From Anoplolepis gracilipes (taxonomy: Eukaryota; Arthropoda; Insecta; Hymenoptera; Formicidae): a DNA stretch of 64,000 nucleotides. Below the pieces are notes generated by a model that saw nothing but the letters and a program-made list of their open reading frames with translations, had not been told where the DNA came from and did no database searches. Positions 12,893-27,272 of the stretch are shown piece by piece. The stretch covers positions 18,284,001 to 18,348,000 of the forward strand of contig NC_132971.1 in NCBI RefSeq assembly GCF_047496725.1, given 5' to 3'. Within the stretch, counting starts at the first letter, position 1. Every line of letters starts with the position of its first letter. The position numbers were made by a program, and so were the translations under genes.

Positions 12893-15827
12893 ATTTTTTT
12901 TGTCATGAAAATATTAGAATTGGAATTGAAATCTTCCAACAACTTCCGTTGTTGTAAAAAAAACATAAGATTCATATTATTGCGGCGAAGATATAGATGA
13001 CATAGGTTTTATTCGGCGAATGATTTTATTAGACTCATAATTTTCGTGGCAAGAAAGAAACTGCAGCTTTACGCAATTTCCGTCCGCTCTCATGGTTGGT
13101 CGACTGACAAGTAATCTGCAGTTTTCACTGACTCGCTAATGCTATCACGATCTACGGTTGAATTTTCTTTTCTCAAGTCTGACCTGCACATTCTCACGTG
13201 TGCTGACATGAATGTATGTATGCGTATGTGTATGCGCAAACCCCAACCTCACGATGGAACTATAGCAATTTCAACACACCGTCTATAACCTTCTCGCTCT
13301 GGATATACAGAGTGGCTTTAGACAATAATAACAGACAGTTTCAAACGTAGAGCTTCAATAAATCAAATTCTTATGTAAAGATATACTTTATATATAGTTG
13401 TTAATTTAAAAATGAACAATCAAAAATTCGAGAGATAAAAAGAAGTGTAATTTTTAATTTTACAAGAAAACGATCGAGAATAATAATAATTAGAAAAAAT
13501 ATTATTTCTAAAAAAATATTTACCTTAAAAAAATATTATGTCTTAAAAAAAGAAATAATATTATTAATATAAATATAATTTATATTATTCTGTAATCGTA
13601 AAATTTAGTGTTCTATTTTCTTCTAATTTTAGCCGCATTTATTTTCGATTAAACAATAATAACATTTCTATCATATTTTTGGTAAACCATATACAAAGAT
13701 ATTTATTGCCCACCACGTATATCTGGCTGTACACAGAATCGTGACGTGTTACTAGGTTTCTTTGCAAAAACCATGCAGCTTTAAAGTGCAAGAGAACAAC
13801 ACCCCATCAGCGAATCGTGGCGAATACAAAGGGCGAGCATTTCTTATAGTAGATATACCGTTGCAGCTGCGCTATATACGCAGTAAATTACATGCGATTT
13901 AGTATCAAGACATATGAACAAATATTTATTATAAGCAATATTTTTTACGTAAATAGCAGCTTTTATCGCAAATTTGTTGCAATAAATCGCTGAAAAATCT
14001 ATGCTATTTAATGTTTTATCTAAATTTTAATGCTTTTTACTATTAGATTAATGAATCTTATGCATCCTTTTGCATGTAAAAAATCTTTTTTTTAAGTTAT
14101 GAATAAGAAAAACAAAAAATACTAAAATTTAAAATTCATCTAGATACATATTATATTAAGGATTTTGATTAAATCTGTTTTATAATAAAAATTTGGAACA
14201 TACACACATACACACAAATCTATTTATAAAATTTATGTATGTTTCTTGTACAATACAAGTTTTAAGAAATAAAATACACACATATGTAAAATACATCCTA
14301 TATATATATATATTAAGATATGCATAATTGCCACAATCTTCATATAAAATAAATTTTTACAAATATATATTGTATTTTAACAACATAAATATCGAGTTAG
14401 AGAAGCATGAAAGATAAAATTTTTTTTATTATATTTGAATATATATTTTGTTTCTATAAATAATAATAAATATAATAATAATATAATATATATTAAATAA
14501 TAATTTTTACAATAAAAAGAATCTTGGTGTTTTTGTGTAAAAATTGTTTCTACTATACCGCAAAATATATATTGAGTAGGGCATTTAATTAATTAAAATA
14601 TTTATGTATTATGTGCTGTTACATTTAACTAACTTTGTGTTTAGTCGACTTTATCGTGTATTGATTTAAGGCAGTGCCAGCTATCTATTCTTTAATTAAA
14701 AAAGAAGTAATTATGTATAATTTGCAAATATTCGTGAAACATCTTGTAGCTGTACCTTATGAATATCAGCGGCTGCGAATTCTGTTTAAAGTTATTAGAG
14801 AATTATAGCACCATGATATTTTAGAAACGGCTAATGTAATAAACATAACCGCGTATTCGTAGTTTTATTCCGTCAAAAAGAAGAAAAATCTCTGATACGC
14901 GGGCGTGCGATCGCGGATGTCGAATAAATTACACAGTTTGTTTCCACGGCGGATATATTTCCTGGTTTAACAGGCAATCCACTACAACCACTCCTTTTCA
15001 ACATACCCCTCTCGAACCTTTTAGCCTCTATTTGCCAAACCTTCTCTCGCCGTGGCAACATCCAAAAATGGCTCCCGGCTACGTAGCTTTTCTCGCGCGC
15101 GCGCGCGTGGAATCTGCAAATAAATACATAAGCGCGGCTTTACATTTGCTGAGCTTGTAATAGCACCGTTCATATATAAACGAGTCCGCAGCGTAACAGC
15201 AGTTTGCCAGAACTATGGCTTGTATCATGTTTATCTTGTTACGGTTTTTCTTTTTGGTTAACTGAACTAACAAACGGGAGAGCGTGAATTTATAGTTATG
15301 GTCTTCAAGTTAAAGTACTTTCTTCTCTCGAACCATGAGAACGTGCATTTTTATTTGGGACGAGCTTTGATCCCATTTCGAAGTCATTTGTTTTAAACCA
15401 TTCCAAAATACGTGAATGCCATAAATTATTGTTACAAATATTTAATTGCAATAATTTAAAAATACTATTATTATTTTTTTAATATATTTTTTAATATATA
15501 TATTTTTTAATAAAACTTCAAACATTTTATGTTTATAGAATTTCTTTTGTTTTAATGAATTGTTTAAAGAGAAAAATATGCTTTTATAACATCTTAATTA
15601 GCATATTTATTTCAATGGAAAATTATCTTTACATCGTAGAAATGAGAGAAAGAAAAAGAATCTTTATAAATAATTTTTAAATGTTATCGCGTTCGGTCCA
15701 TCACTATTCAATCGAACAAATACCGCAAACGATAACGGACTGACCTCCTGCTGCTGAAACAAAGTCGTATTCCGAGATGATGTACGGACTACAAAGTCAC
15801 GAGAGACGTGATCGCAAGAAAGCCAAT
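12893..15827. other. AT-rich non-coding DNA
   Basis: No exon was supported. There is a slightly GC-richer patch at 14870-15290 with a GC run (CGCGCGCGCGCG) near 15094-15107, and a mixed patch at 13030-13260. Confidence 0.55.
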
Positions 15828-16091
15828 TTACAGACCACGATCGTCCGAGGTATCGGGATCGTAATTTGAGTAAGTGGCCCGTGGAGGCGCAATAATGGAT
15901 TCGTTGGACTGACTGGAGGGATGAAACGAAAACAGCCCTACGTTGAGAGACATCGTCACCGGTACGACATTAAGGCTTGGGCTCTCATTAATAATGGCCG
16001 CGGTCGCCGTCACAGTGTCTGGAGGCGAGTAAATTACGATCTTGACGAACGTTAACGAGAACGTACGACAGAATAACTGCGGTAACGGCAT
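15828..16091 (-). CDS. Possible coding exon or small ORF, unknown
   Basis: This is an 87-codon frame from ATG to TAA on the minus strand. It stays open upstream of the ATG to about 16180, for about 30 more codons. The residue mix is protein-like: it starts hydrophobic (FCRTFSLTFVKIVIYSPP), runs through Thr/Ala/Val-rich sequence and ends in a polar tail (YDPDTSDDRGL). A TTTTAACAG acceptor-like signal lies just upstream at about 16185, but it puts a TAA almost at once in this frame. A GTAAAT that could act as a donor overlaps the stop. No family is recognised. It may instead be a chance frame in a GC-richer patch. Confidence 0.22.
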   Translation of the reverse strand: MPLPQLFCRTFSLTFVKIVIYSPPDTVTATAAIINESPSLNVVPVTMSLNVGLFSFHPSSQSNESIIAPPRATYSNYDPDTSDDRGL

Positions 16092-16180
16092 TGAAACGGC
16101 TGTTACGTGCCGTGCGATTACAATAACACGAGTTCTATCGAAGGTTTTCTCGCAGATAACGAATAGCTCTTCGGTATATT

Positions 16181-19100
16181 ATCTGTTAAAATACTTGTAA
16201 GAACGGCTACACGATTATGTAAAGTTTTTCATTACGTACATTATTTCATACTCAATCAAGACAAAAAAGGTATCCACTTTGTAGGTATTACTTTAGTCTT
16301 GTGGATGATAATTTTTTTAACCTTGATATTAATGACAGTCCCTTTTAAGAAATTGAAATTTTTTTGTAGGAAAAATATCAATCAATAGCTTTCACATTAT
16401 TAAAAAAAAAATTATATGCAATATAAAAAATAATATAGTTTCCAATTATTTTAAAATTACATGAAATTTTAATTTGAATTTAAAAGTACAAAATATGGAA
16501 ATTAAGAAATTAAAAAAAGTGGCGATAAATAATGACTTACGTCAATGTTTTCGCTAAGGAAAAAGCAATTTCGCTGATAATAGTTAAAAAATTTGTTATT
16601 AAAATTAAATTATTAAACTTGCAGAACATGATAAAAATGTTTCAACTTCATCTATTTTGGCACAATATAAAATATATTAACTTTTACATTATTTTTTTAA
16701 TAGTTATAGAAAAAATATTGTACTGATATTTCCTATTCTCTTTGAGAAGTATTACAATATAAAAGTAAAATCTATAAACCCGACCTCAATACTACGGATT
16801 TCATTCTTTATTAGTACAGGTATTATAATTTTTTTAGTAATCTTTTAATGAGAGGTATAAAAGTTGACTTTATAAGCACTTTATTCTAAAAATACTAATG
16901 CGGTAGTATAACTAAATATACATCTCTCTAAAAATATGCAAGTTTTTCAAGATAAATATCAAAAAATTTTTACTGTTGTGTATTATATCCATTACGCTAT
17001 ATGTAACACATAAAAATATAAAATATAAAAGATAGTTTTGACTGTGCTGACGTGGATACGCCCGTGATCAGGCATTAATGGAACATCTCTGCGTGACCTG
17101 CCAATAAATTGCATTTCCCGCAGGAATATACAACACATCGGCATTTCTATAATACGCGATATTTCGCACGATCATCCATCGGCGAATAGACGCTTTCTCA
17201 CGAACATACGGTGGAAAAAGGGATTAAATAACGATAAAGATTTTACGACCGTTCGATCGACGTAACTAAACCCGTACATTGCAGTTTTCTCAATAGGAAG
17301 ACTATCAATATTGCATGACTTTAAAGAGAATAATATCATCGGCGCGAACAACGAATTTAGAAAACGTAAAAAGAATTTAGAGTAATAATCTTTTGATGAC
17401 ATGAGATTGAGGACGATTATAATAATTCCTTTAATTTATTATATGGGATAAGTTTAATGTAATTAATGCAAAAATTCCGAATAAGCTGAAACTGTATTAA
17501 ACTAGACGCACAAATAAATTAATTTTGTACATATATTTATAAGAAAAATCACAGTGCCATCGTATTTGGTTTTGACTGAAAAGTTTGATACAAGTTTGAC
17601 TATATTATTTGTTACATATAACGCAAATATTTTTTTTAATTGCCAATAATATAAAAATTATCATGTAAAATAATACAGACTAGATAACTTTGTGTTGAAA
17701 ATATGAAATAATGTACGATGGATACATTTCTAATATTTCAATATTAGATATCTATAAAAATTATTATTATATTAATGATATTGATATATGTTGCTTTATA
17801 CGTATTACTGAAAAAATATTACATATTTTTAATAACACATTTTATTTTTTTTTTATTAAAAAATGCGTGTTTACCAATAAAGATGATTTTATAAAAATAT
17901 TAATTGACTTTGTATTCTTGTTTCTTATCTTTTAAAAAACAAATTAAAAAATTTTTATTTAAAAAAATGCAAATATATAATATACGCACATTAATAAATA
18001 AATCAATCTATTAATCAATAATAGGTGCAATGAGCAGACGGATGCAGTGATTCCGTAATTTATCAGTAAATTTTAAAGTTGTCAGAATATACCATTGCTA
18101 TATATACTATTCATTGGTATCTTCAACCTACTTTCTACATGACCGACATATGGATCCAGAAGTACGATTTCAAAAATTCCATAAGTTTATCCTTCTTTTT
18201 TTATCGTCGATTTACTAAAAATGTCATGTAATCCTGCCAAAAGACAGGACATCTATTGCGGAATGATGAGGGACGTGCCCTTCGAGTTCTTCTTCAATTT
18301 TTTCACAAACTATGCTATTTCACCGAATAAGGACAACTCCTAAATATATCAAGATAGTCACGAAAAATGATCGAACTTTATAAGCGTTTTTCTTAGCATT
18401 GAATATTGGCATATATTTCATCTTTTTTAAGAGAATGTCTATCCATTATATAATATACAGAAAAAATAACCTGACATTTGTATCTTAAGTTTCATTCTTT
18501 TTTAAAGATGTATGAAAATATATAAAAGAAAAATGTAGGATATGAAAGAATATCACAGTAATAAAAAAATAATTTTTTATAAGAGACGTCTAAGAGCTTT
18601 AAATATCGCTCTTGTTCTTTTAACTATACAATAACTTTTTTTTTTACATCAATCGATTCTTCTCATTAATCTATATCTCATTAAGATAAAGTCATGTAGA
18701 AAAATAAATGCTTTACGAAAGGTCTGGTTTTTATATCTCATTAAATAAATTATTTAATTATATAACATTTTACTTTTTCCTTTCTCTTTTTCTTATATTG
18801 TAAAAATTACTCATTTCCATTTCATTTTAGTTTCAAACTGTCATCAATTCGATTATATAATTCTGCGAATTTTGATTATTCGATCGTAAAATAATGCATA
18901 AAGTTCAGTCGGTGCATGAAATAATTTAGATAATTTCAACAAGTCGATTCATCGTCTAGTTTCATCTACTTCAGTTCTCTTTCCAACAGCGGAACACAGA
19001 TTTGCCACTTCGTTTCTCGCACACTCGACAGGCATTAAAGGGAGAAGACAGAAGAATATCGTTGGCGACTATCAGAGAAAAGAAATGTCAAGCAGTTTAT

Positions 19101-20569
19101 CGGTGATACAATTACGCGTCTAAGGGCAATAAACGTGACAATTCAGGAGACCACATGGATGCGTCGAATTGCGACAAGAGCTTATCGGTATTTTACAAGC
19201 GCGATGTTACGGTCGCGTGTGAAGCCGAGCGAACCTTTAACTTGGAGCAGTAAAATCGTTTATGCGAAAAATTTATATAGAGTTTCATATTCCGCGAAAC
19301 GATTCCGTTTTTGGCCAAAAGGAAGCCAAGAGAAGAAAAGGGGAAGAAATATGAATAGGTATTTTATAAAGCAGCGTTAAACGGTCTCCACGCGTAGATA
19401 ATGTAGGTCTATAATCGAGCAGCTCTATCACAGCAGCAAACAGATAGGCATTTATGCCGCGGCACCTCTTCTTCGTCCCCTCCTCTTCGTTCTTTACAAG
19501 AAAATTTGCCATGACATAAGAGGATCTATCTTACGGCGCGACTTTGTGATTCTTGCGATTGAAAGCTCGTCGATGAAAGCTGATTTCTTGCAAACTCAAT
19601 AAACACCGTTGCTGACGCGATATTATTAGATATATGAAGGATCTTTTATCGTAGTGTGCACAATGAATGGACGATGTAACTCAAGATGATATAAAAAATA
19701 CTAAAAAATACTAACTTTGTTCAGGATAATTTTGCAAAATGTCTTTTTCTCGCATTAAGCGAATACATAGACAAGAGGATTCCTGTCGTCGTCCTGTCGC
19801 ACGCGTAAACAACAATCTCTAGCAGAAGAAAGCTCGTCAATTGCGAAAACGTTTCCACGCCTTGGAACAGGATTCACGAGAGAGTTCCTTTAATCTCTTA
19901 TTTGCGTCTCTTGGCGCACGCCGAGTGATTTCGTCTTTCCTGTACTACATCCTGTACTTTACGAGCATTGGTATACTAAAATTCTTTTCCGCGTGCACAC
20001 CTCTCCTACACTCGTGTTAAGCACACTTCCGGAGAACGACAATCGAGTCGCGTATCAAGCGGAAATGACAGAAACCAATAGCAGAATAGATCCAACGACG
20101 ATCTAATCGAAAATCGTTTTCAATATCCAAGCTAGGATTATATAGCATAGGAATAGATATCTCTATCTCTTTTCATTTCTTTCTCTCTCTTTGCTTTTTT
20201 TGCATAAACAAATTATCAAAGAATTGTATCAGGCATAACGCGTACACATCATTGCATAATTGTAATGTAATTTAATAGATAAGAAAAAAATAAAATATAC
20301 GAGATATGATTATATAAGTTTTTGAATCTATCTGATAATGAGCGCAAAATAATGTGAATCAGAAAAATCTATATACATGATATCTCATTTTTCACGTATT
20401 GTAATGACAGATTTCTTCAGTCAATTTAAAATCAAATTTTTTCGAAAAAGATGTCGAAATATCAGTAATTTTCAAACTGTGAGCGATTAAAAATAAAAGC
20501 GTCTTTTGCGAACTAGATTTTACGGAATCAAATTGATAACAAAAGTTGATTCTTCAATTAATGTTTCAG

Positions 20570-20576
<7 letters not shown>
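16181..20576. other. AT-rich non-coding DNA
   Basis: 16200-18900 is AT-rich with nothing recognisable. 18950-20120 is more mixed, with short frames only. A minus-strand sequence at 20107-20128 (GATATTGAAAACGATTTTCG) is a weak relative of the ATCGAT-centred motif near 8-10 kb. Confidence 0.5.

Positions 20577-20614
<38 letters not shown>
20577..20614. repeat. (TA)n microsatellite
   Basis: About 18 TA units. Confidence 0.95.
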
Positions 20615-20621
<7 letters not shown>

Positions 20622-20880
20622 GATTTATTTTAACTAATAATAAGTTTTAATTTAAAATATAATTACAAGGATATATAATTAAAAAATTAATGATGTTTTT
20701 TCATAGGAACTTTTAACATTTATTATTTGTTCTTCTGTATATATTTTGTATTATTTCTCATATATCTTTCATGTACTTTGTATTATTTTTTAATTTATAG
20801 AATTAAACATTTATAAATAAAAAATTGCATGCGTTCTAGAGATATAACATTAATTACTTACATATTATACATATCAAAGT

Positions 20881-20884
<4 letters not shown>

Positions 20885-20928
<44 letters not shown>
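20885..20928. repeat. (TA)n microsatellite
   Basis: About 21 TA units, followed by a run of T. Confidence 0.95.
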
Positions 20929-20946
<18 letters not shown>

Positions 20947-21724
20947 AAAGAGTTCATCAAAATTTTACGCAAATTACTTACGCAAATTACGTAAATTACT
21001 TCTCTTACATTTCTACTATATTTTAGAATATATTCCTACATATTTTGTTACAGTTAACATTATTTGATTTAAAATATTAACAAAATTTAAAATCTGAATG
21101 AAAAAAATTACGCTAGTTTATAAATAATAATATATCAATAAATTCACGCGAAAAAAAAAAGACGGAGATATTCATGTTATAACGGTGGCACACTTGTTTA
21201 CGAGTGTACTCGGACATTCTTACGATGTTGAGTGTTTGTAACTACGTTGTAGAATGCGTTTATTCTTGTAAGAGGGATAAAGAAACACACAAAGAGACGG
21301 CTCGCGATTGGAACGAGCGAGAGTTAAAGGACGCACAGAGAGGATAGGATGTGATAGAAGTGGTGTTAACTTCTAACTGCAGCTAACCTGCTGGTCGCCC
21401 GGTCAACGAGATTTATATGTTTACGCGCTACCGTAGTAACTTTCTATTTTCTGCGAAAATCTCGCAACTCCCTCATTTTATTTCAGCCCCAAATCCGTCC
21501 GCTCCCGTGAAGGGTGCGCGTGGCCCGCGCTCACTCTTCTCGCTGAGAAACAAGCGGTGAAGCTTCACTTGGCTCATCGCCAGGACGACTTGCCCTCGTC
21601 GAAACTGTTTTCGACAAAGAGACCTAAACGATGCCTTTCTACTCTTACTCATGCCGTCGGCGTAACCTGGCTAGCGTCAATCGAAATGTTCGCGAATGTT
21701 CCCTTAAGTTTGGTGTAGATTCAT

Positions 21725-21763
<39 letters not shown>

Positions 21764-24700
21764 TTCACATATACTGTCGGTAAATAATGTTGGAATACAC
21801 ACTATGATTTCAGTTACGAGTGGTTGGTATACATGTGCTGAATACGGGTTTGTCATTAACGTATTCTCAGTAGCCAATTTGTGCCTTTAGAGGTTTCAAG
21901 CTAATATTCTCTGGAGGCTTTTCTTCAAAGAGAAACATGGTTTATAAATACATGTAATGCGTACAGTTTTTTTTAATTAACATATAAACACTATTTAATA
22001 TAATTATTATATAATATTTTTGTATAATGTATCTTAATTTATAGAAGAAAATTGAAAATATAATTCAAGAAGCCAGTCCACCTGTTGTGAAACTATTACA
22101 AGATAAGTTGATGAAGCAAACTAATTATAATTTACTTTGAGTATAGTTGGCTTTAAATACAGACTATTCTTTGATAATACACAAGCCATTTTATTAAAAT
22201 AACTCTTTATTAAAATATTTATAATGTAACATATTTATTAAAGTTGATACCTGCAATTTATTTTCTGGCAGGACATTTTATTATAAATATATAATATGAG
22301 AATAAATAAATTCAAACACACACTTTTCTCTGTCACAAGTCGTAAAAGCAAAGTTAGAATTGGAATATGACCGATCTTTACAGAGTCTATCTAAAGAAAA
22401 CGTGTATGTATAGATATATATATATATATATACATATATGTATTCCGTTCATGTACCTCCCGCGAGAAATTCACTAAGCGTATCGCCTTGAGAGATTGCG
22501 CAGCATCCAGAATTTCAAGATAGAGCTAGGTCGATCGTCTCTCGGTAAATCGGACAACTGTCCGCCGCAACGGCCGCCCATCATTTAACCAGTCTGCACT
22601 TGCGGCCAATTTCACCGAGTATTCGCAAGCTCCGGCTCGAAGCTTGCCAATACGGCGAATTAAACCTTAGTCACATGAATTCAATGCAAACCGCGCCGAA
22701 TACTCGCTCGGCGCGCAACCCTTCTGGCATCGCAACCAAACGCAGTTCGCCATGAGCAATCGTGATTCCGGTTGAAATATTCTCATGAGAATATTATATA
22801 ATTACTTCATCTTCATTAAGAGTAATTAGATTAAATGTTAATTAGTAAAGGGTAATTAATAATGATAAATTAATTTATTAATAGTTATAGTATAGTTCTT
22901 TAAATAAGTAAAGTTTACGGGAATTATTTTTTTTAGAAACTTTTTCTCTGTCTTTAGTTTCATTATGCATTATAGACTTATAAATTTGTACAATTTTATA
23001 TTAAATATGTATATCATTAAATGCAATAATAAATATTTCAAGTTTATTAGCATTAAAATTTTCGTACATCGCTAATCAAACGTTTTTTCACGGCAAGGAT
23101 TTGACAATAATTCGATAAGTGCAAGAAAAGCATTCGTTCATGAATTTCCCTTCGTTTCTTGTCTCAATAGTATACGGGTAAAGCTGCAGGATAAAAACAC
23201 GACATAGGAAATACGCCCGGTATTTGTTCCGTATAATTACAGAGCGCGCGAGTTATACGACAAAGGCTTTCAGTGTTCTACTTACGTTTCGCCTGTAATA
23301 CACAGAATGTTCCGTTTTGCATCCTACATATACGTCTGTATAAATGCATTTATCTTAATATACGAGCCACAGTTAATTCATATTGGTAAATCATTATGTG
23401 TTTAATGGTAATTTTGATTATCAGTAATAAATGTTTTTTAATAATATTAATTTTGTTATTTCCAAAAACTTTAAGTATGTCTCTTAATATTTAATAATGT
23501 TTACGTTAAAAATTACAGAAGAATAAAAAATGTTTATTTGATTTTTTATTCGTTATCTTATCCAGTAGTTATAATTATTTTATTCAGTATAACACAAATA
23601 TATGAAAAAGTTATTATTTTTTTACAATCTTTTTTTATATAAATAATTATATTTTTTTTAATGTAACAAGAGTATTTTGCTTTTGTTTAACATGAAAAAT
23701 TATATGTTTAACTACATAAAAAAATAAATTTTGTCTTTTAATATTATGTTAAGTAAACCTTATAAAAAAAATCTTTTCCTTTTAAAAAAAGAGTTAAGTT
23801 ATTTACAATTTTATTGTAAAGATTGAAACACACGTAAGTAACAAATATAAGCACCAATAAATAAAGCGTTTCTTTCTTCCTATTGCCAGGTCGTGCTTGT
23901 TGTGTACCCGACTTATTGAAGAAATAATGGTAAGAATAATGAGCGGGTGCATGCTATGCGATACACGGAGGACGCAAAGTGGGACTGTATAACATGATGA
24001 GTAGCGAGTTCGTGCACGGAGAACAGAAAGAAAAGAGACGGCGACAATAGGTGAAGTGGGTGCTATTGGAGGATATACCGGGCGACACGATCGTAATACT
24101 TCGTGAAGGACGACACGGAAAAAAGACACTCTTTAAAATGGGAACAATAAGAAATACGGTATACGCGTGACAAGTTTTAAAAAAATCAGTGTCATGCATA
24201 TTAAGGAAATTCTTTCATATACGCTTTTATAATTAGTGTCACGCCTAATATTGCAGAAACAATTGGGCAATGTCTCGAACGGAATTTGGTCAATAAAGTT
24301 ACATATAATAAAAAGAACAAGCGAGAAAGAGAATCTGCTTCTTGATTTATCACTTAATTTTTCTCAACATTAAAGTTGGTCTAATAATAATAATAATTAT
24401 CATACTATTTAACAATTTTCATAATATTAGATAACGATTTTAATATGTATAATAATATGTATAATGTGTAATATTTTTGTTACTTTTGATATATATTAAT
24501 ATTAAACTGATTAAAAAATAGCACGATTCAAATATACGTACATTACACTTGATATGCTTTGAAATATCTGCTCAGTAATGTTAAAGATTAAGACCAGTAA
24601 AAAATATGCAAATGTTATGAAAATTATTCTAGCTTTTGGTAAATTGAGATCATATTTAAAAATATTATTTCAATAGACAAGATAATTTACACTCGATAAA

Positions 24701-25900
24701 GCACAATTAACATAAAAATTACAAATGTATAAATCAAAACAATGCTAATAATTATATGAATTTTTCTCTCAATCCTTTATTTATGTATAATTAATGTAAA
24801 AGCGAGTAAGAGAATCGTATACATTTCATCAGATGACAGACATCTTTGCAACGTTTACTTTTAAACTTTACATTCTTCCGGATAAAATAAAAAAAATTGC
24901 CGCGACGCAATTACTAGCTAAAAGACTAATTATTGTCTTCCAACAGTCACATGCATGCAAGACATGGTATCATAATGTAATATTTCGTAATCGTTATTAT
25001 ACGTACGTCGCCACGTCAAAGTTATCTCGCGATCTCAACGGCGTGTAATTAACACCTTAGCAGTTCAATGCAATTGACCTGCATAACGCGTTCGTTTGAA
25101 GTATATCTAGTGGATCACGCCTCTGGTTAATTGGCGACACGTAACCCGCGTGAGAATTAACGTGGATGCATGATGTAATGGCACGGTAATATGCAGTTAC
25201 TTGAGTAATTGCTCTGTGCATTATAATTTGACTTGTAGTACAATCCTGAAATCTCCTAATGTGAAATTTATTTTACCTACGAGGACAAAATTGTAAAGAA
25301 AAAAGCATTTTATCTGACTGTGTACAAAGGATTTATACAAGTCAACGGTTTGAAAATTTATTTATTTTCGTGCAGCAAAATTGAGTTAAAAATTTTTTTC
25401 TTTACAATTTAATTTTAATATAAAGCGTATTTTTATGATTAATAAAGAGAAAAATACCGGAAAGTCAGTCATACACACAAAACAATAAAATTAAAAAAGT
25501 CATTAATAAACAGAATAAAATACAAATACGAAAGATATAAATACGAGTAAATATTAAGTCTTCTGACTTTTATAAATCTGGACAAACAAAAAATCCGCAA
25601 AATCTTTTTTTTGCTATTTATTCTTATATTTGTTCTTCTATACATTTTCTTACACTTTCTTCAAATGCTTTTAGTTTTAACATTGAGCAATTCTACACCG
25701 CGAGATTATTCCACTTGCGATGGCAGCATAACTGCATTTACTGCTCTGTAGTTTAGTTGGTTGAATGTAGACAAACATACAGCAGACCAAAACAAATAAA
25801 CAATTGAACATCTTGACAGTAAACTATTTATTGTATAATATATTCTATAGTAAACATGTCTTTAGTCTATAATCTGTTTGACTTTTTGCGAACGCATACT
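20929..25900. other. Non-coding DNA with scattered GC-richer patches
   Basis: Patches at 21180-21720, 22440-22780 and 23880-24130 have mixed composition and no supported exon. The rest is AT-rich. A TA run lies near 22412-22432. Confidence 0.5.
21728..21757. repeat. (CA)n microsatellite
   Basis: About 14 CA units after CATACATA. Confidence 0.95.
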
Positions 25901-25921
25901 AACTTCATATTACAGGTAAGA
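25894..25921 (+). promoter_or_regulatory. Juxtaposed 3'/5' splice signal (candidate recursive splice site)
   Basis: A perfect branch-point consensus TACTAAC (about 25897-25903) lies 12 bases before CAG. That CAG is immediately followed by GTAAG (CAG|GTAAG, junction 25915/25916). An acceptor fused to a donor with no exon between is the known signature of insect recursive splicing (ratchet points) in long introns. No host transcript is proven on this strand here, and the pyrimidine tract is short, so this is a candidate only. Confidence 0.3.
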
Positions 25922-26123
25922 TTACGTGGAGAGAATAACAACGACGATCTGAAGAATGGATACTGATTACCTGCATGTAGTAAGTCATGCCGAATGCGAG
26001 TATATATTTTGATATTGCAAAAAAAAATATCCATAATTGAGCAATCATTTATCATCGGTATGTTCGCGAACGCTTTGCAATTTTAGCCTCATCGCGGATT
26101 CCATCTCACTCTGCTGCTGTAAA

Positions 26124-26126
<3 letters not shown>

Positions 26127-26172
<46 letters not shown>
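26127..26172. repeat. (CT)n microsatellite
   Basis: About 23 CT units. Confidence 0.97.
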
Positions 26173-26178
<6 letters not shown>

Positions 26179-27272
26179 CGTAATACTAGTATTAAGTAAT
26201 GGCGTTGAGTGCCATCTCCGAACCAGACGGTGTATTAATTCAATTTTGCTTACGTAAGGTAGATAGCCGAGGCCGGGCGAAGACACTAATTGCGATTTTT
26301 AATTAAGGCACTGATTCGATTACATCCCTTTATCCGCTCTAATTATTAATGTCGACGAGAGGAAGCGACGAGGTAAAGGACAAAGGGGGAGGAACGGATT
26401 GTAGTTGCTCGAGGATCTGACGAATGGTCCGCAATTTTGAGTCGGCCTTGCCGAATGCGACGTTGTAACACATCGTGGCTGCCTGCCAGGAAAGCTATGA
26501 TAGCCCGCGTAACGAGCGACATTCTGCTCTGATGCAGATTTAATTGATTACGTCTTGCAATTTTGCTCATTTCAAATTCGAGACTGTCGGTAGCGATACG
26601 CGCTGCGACATCTTCATGGCTACTGATGACGTTTGACGTTTATGCTTGTAAAAATTTAAAATGCACCAATATCTATAACGCAGCGACGGCATCAAACAAG
26701 CATCTATGACAAAATGTACGCTTGATCGATGATGAACTTGAATAAGCAATCATATTAAATTTCTTTGCTTAGGACTGTGATATCTCCAGAAAGTTGCATT
26801 ATTTTCAATCTAAGACTTATAACATATTTATTTTACTATAATCAGATAAACAATTATTGTCAACAGTTGAAAATAATCAATTTCACACAATTTGCAGATT
26901 TAAGAAAGTTGAATTAAGCAATTATTATTATCGATCATAAAAGAGACAGCTCAACTTTTACAATTTAAACTTTCTAAACATGAATTTAATAACAATGAAC
27001 TGTTGCAAAATAAATGCATAGAAATGGCATAGAAAATTAATAGTTTGATAGTCTAATATTAATATATTATAACATAATAAAGTTCAAATGTTGTATCATT
27101 TATTAATGTTATTATTTATTCGAAATATTTATTAATGTAATGCATAAATATAGCTTAATAAATTAAAAGCAAATTAATATATAGAAAATTTAGAATTTTA
27201 CATTTTAGAATTTGTGTTAATAATTTAATATAATACAATATATAGATGAATAAAGCTGGTGTCACACCATGT
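26173..27272. other. Non-coding DNA
   Basis: 26180-26740 is GC-richer, with short frames on the minus strand that lack recognisable content. 26760-27260 is AT-rich. Confidence 0.5.

Noticed and set aside
24820..24845. TCATCAG near 24828 as a second hammerhead core
   Set aside because: No stem II complement and no GAAA partner lie at the right distance.
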